Assembly (NCBI GenBank): GCA_964455155.1 | Contig: CAYVYH010000037.1 | Location: 1 to 6,515, forward strand | Source of the DNA: UBA8403 sp964455155 | GTDB taxonomy: Bacteria > Bacteroidota > Bacteroidia > Cytophagales > Amoebophilaceae | Reading direction: 5' to 3' | Length of the DNA stretch: 6,515 nt | Shown: positions 4,829 through 6,515 of the stretch, one piece after another | How positions within the stretch are numbered: position 1 is the stretch's first letter | Layout: every line of letters begins with the position of its first letter | The notes under the pieces: generated by a model | What the model was told of the DNA's origin: nothing | Database searches by the model: none | Seen by the model: only the letters and a program-made list of their open reading frames with translations | Made by a program: the position numbers and the translations under genes

Positions 4829-6364
4829 TCAACACTGCACAAAAGCAAAGAACAATAGCCAAACCATAACAAGTACGGGGAGTAGGATAGGTACTGAGAA
4901 ACGAAGGATGTAGGTAAAAAAAGAAGGCATGTGCACACCCAATTGCTCGGCAATCGCCTTGACCATAAAATTAGGCCCGTTACCAATATAGGTCATGGCG
5001 CCAAAGAACACCGAGGCGATAGAGATGGCCTTCAATTGCAGCACGGAGTTGTGAAAAACCCCTCCGGCAGCAAATGCTTGGACATCTGTTACAGCAGTGA
5101 CACTGGCTCCACAGGTGGCCATACTGGCCGCAGCAAAGTTGAGGTACGTGGGCGCATTGTCCAATACAGATGAACAGATACCAGCACCCCAGTATAGTGT
5201 GTTGTGTGTGATGATTCCCTGGCCCATTGCAGACCCTGCAAAATCACTGATCCACTGTAACGCAGGCATCATAGTGCCAAATATACCCACGAAGAGCACT
5301 GCGACCTCCCAAAGAGGAGCACCACTGAATGCATTCTCCTGCAGCGCATGTCGGTCTGCATAGTGGTAAGCAAGCCATGCCACACTCAGGAAGATGAGCT
5401 CCCGCACGAAGGAGAATGCATGATGACCATAGTGAAGCACAGGAACCCAATCAAAGATATTAGGATCTATAAAAATGGCACCTATGATCATGGCAAACCA
5501 AACAAGGTTATGCTTCCCTACCAAGCGCAGAACGGGTTGGTTCGGATCAATCGTTGCTTGCGTTACATTGCGGGCGTTGTGCCTGTCCAGGCGGTAGAAC
5601 ACTACACTCAGTAGCAATAACGCAGTCAACCAGGGCAATAGATTGTGCTGCAGGGTCCAGAAAAAGGGAACACCACTCAAAAACCCCAAAAAAAGCGGTG
5701 GATCGCCGATAGGTGTGAGCACACCACCCACATTGCTTACCATAAAAATAAAGAAAACGATGTGGTATGCTTGGATCTTACCCTGGTTTAGCCGCATATA
5801 GGGTCGAATGAGCAACATGGAAGCCCCTGTTGTACCAATGAGATTGGCTATGACGGCCCCTGTGAGTAGCAATCCCACGTTCACAAAAGGTGTAACTCGT
5901 CTGTTCACCACTATCAAAATACCGCCAGATACTATGTACAAAGCCGTTATCAAGGCGATAAACTGCGCATACTCCATCAAAACTTCTACAGGCTTCGCCC
6001 AATCGTGCAGCACTACAGGGTAATAGGCAACTACCAAAGTCGACAGCAGTATCGCCACTTTGGCATAGTGCTGATGCCAAAATTTTGCATACAACAGCGG
6101 CCCTGTAGCGATCATCAGCAGTAACACAACGAAAGGAATCGCCAGCCACCCCGGAGGCAGACCGGATTGGCCTTCTGTAGGATGGCTACCCATGACTGCC
6201 ACAGCGGTATTGGGTTTGACAGACTCTTCAGCAGCATCCCATGTCTGCACCTGAACTACCACTTGCTGTGGCACCAGAGCACCCGCCCTTGCCACAGGGC
6301 TCACAACGAACCACAGCAAGCACACGACAGCACAAAAAGAACTTCGGCGAATCAATGCTACCAT
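4829..6364 (-). CDS. Sodium:proton antiporter, ion transporter superfamily (UIT1/CitMHS_2-like)
   Basis: This 511-residue polytopic inner-membrane protein probably exchanges Na+ (or another cation) for H+. Family hallmarks are NLIGTTGASMLLIRP (174-188), the SNVGGVLTPIGDPPLFLGF stretch (210-228), SSVLDNAPTYLNF (398-410) and YIGNGPNFMVKAI (459-471); the two TxxxDPP/DNAPT-like segments are the re-entrant, ion-binding type seen across this superfamily. Roughly 11-12 membrane segments run from about 73 to 509. The first 27 residues look like a cleavable signal peptide (RR, hydrophobic core, VARA cut site), followed by a hydrophilic stretch of about 45 residues before the first family segment. An in-frame TAA lies 9 bases before the ATG at 6364, so no longer upstream start exists. 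ftsQ follows after 43 bases. Older annotations call such proteins NhaD or citrate transporters; the substrate is inferred from family. Confidence 0.88.
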   Translation of the reverse strand: MVALIRRSSFCAVVCLLWFVVSPVARAGALVPQQVVVQVQTWDAAEESVKPNTAVAVMGSHPTEGQSGLPPGWLAIPFVVLLLMIATGPLLYAKFWHQHYAKVAILLSTLVVAYYPVVLHDWAKPVEVLMEYAQFIALITALYIVSGGILIVVNRRVTPFVNVGLLLTGAVIANLIGTTGASMLLIRPYMRLNQGKIQAYHIVFFIFMVSNVGGVLTPIGDPPLFLGFLSGVPFFWTLQHNLLPWLTALLLLSVVFYRLDRHNARNVTQATIDPNQPVLRLVGKHNLVWFAMIIGAIFIDPNIFDWVPVLHYGHHAFSFVRELIFLSVAWLAYHYADRHALQENAFSGAPLWEVAVLFVGIFGTMMPALQWISDFAGSAMGQGIITHNTLYWGAGICSSVLDNAPTYLNFAAASMATCGASVTAVTDVQAFAAGGVFHNSVLQLKAISIASVFFGAMTYIGNGPNFMVKAIAEQLGVHMPSFFTYILRFSVPILLPVLVMVWLLFFAFVQC

Positions 6365-6366
6365 AG

Positions 6367-6396
6367 GACTAATTTATAGTCATTTGACTCGACTAT
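6367..6396. promoter_or_regulatory. Nested palindromes upstream of the antiporter, possible operator
   Basis: Three overlapping inverted repeats share arms of the type GACTA/TAGTC. GACTA (6367-6371) pairs with TAGTC (6377-6381). AGTCA (6378-6382) pairs with TGACT (6385-6389). ATAGTC (6376-6381) pairs with GACTAT (6391-6396). The block ends 2 bases from the ATG at 6364 and covers a poor promoter-like pair (TTGATA-N15-TATAAA in the coding direction). It could be a repressor site or an RNA element at the start of translation. Confidence 0.35.
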
Positions 6397-6515
6397 CAAG
6401 GATGTGATTGGGCATAGCGCATCCAGTAGGAATAAGGTGGGGAAGACTTGAGCACCCGCGACTAACGGATGACGGGTGTCAGATTCCTGGATCTGTAACA
6501 TACACTTGATTTTGT
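6397..6515. other. Upstream region of the antiporter, possibly the tail of another gene
   Basis: No complete gene is seen. A reverse frame from 6514 ends with TGA at 6481-6479 and could be the last 11 codons of a preceding gene (QNQVYVTDPGI). It is followed directly by a six-pair stem, CGGGTG (6473-6478) with CACCCG (6453-6458), around a 14-base loop and without a U tract. A stop followed at once by a hairpin is a common gene ending, but both parts are short enough to be chance. Confidence 0.25.

Noticed and set aside
6358..6501. Reverse 47-codon open frame overlapping the antiporter start
   Set aside because: It is short, resembles no known protein and largely overlaps the upstream control region and the first codons of a well-supported gene.

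Overview
The window carries the end of a division and cell wall (dcw) cluster from what looks like a member of the Bacteroidota. Three features point there. FtsZ has a long acidic tail after its C-terminal conserved peptide. FtsQ ends in the group's typical Asn-Gln-Ile-Val-Cys type terminus. A perfect TTG-N17-TAnnTTTG promoter of the Bacteroidota type lies just before the likely ftsQ start, and no gene has a clear Shine-Dalgarno sequence. GC content looks moderate (upper forties per cent by eye). The antiporter belongs to a family I associate with Bacteroidota and Chlamydiae, including intracellular members, but the window alone cannot place the organism below phylum level.

Layout, left to right. 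Bases 1-612 hold no convincing gene: there is a weak reverse open frame running off the left edge, two overlapping open forward frames that look like composition artefacts, a strong hairpin best formed in reverse-strand RNA, and an inverted repeat just before the next gene. A forward gene (613-1149) encodes a small NAD(P)H-dependent FMN reductase. It converges on ftsZ across a 49-base gap, and a long perfect hairpin there overlaps the ftsZ stop codon. The reverse strand then reads, in order of transcription: a sodium:proton antiporter (6364-4829), ftsQ (4785-3973), ftsA (3969-2656) and ftsZ (2605-1199). Bases 6365-6515 are the upstream region of the antiporter and contain nested palindromes.

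How the genes fit together: FtsZ is the tubulin-like GTPase that polymerises into the division ring, FtsA is the actin-like ATPase that ties the ring to the membrane, and FtsQ is the single-pass membrane protein that links the ring to the late divisome. ftsQ and ftsA are separated by 3 bases and are surely co-transcribed; ftsZ follows after 50 bases. In most Bacteroidota the gene before ftsQ is murC; here it is a cation/proton antiporter. FtsQ's own promoter may let the division genes be expressed independently of the antiporter. The forward strand is richer in C than G throughout, so the division genes are probably on the leading strand and the FMN reductase on the lagging strand.

I did not find an undescribed multi-gene system. 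The items most worth a second look are the ten-G tract inside the GTP-binding loop of ftsZ, the ftsQ promoter and start, the antiporter in place of murC, and the structured RNA element in the left non-coding region.
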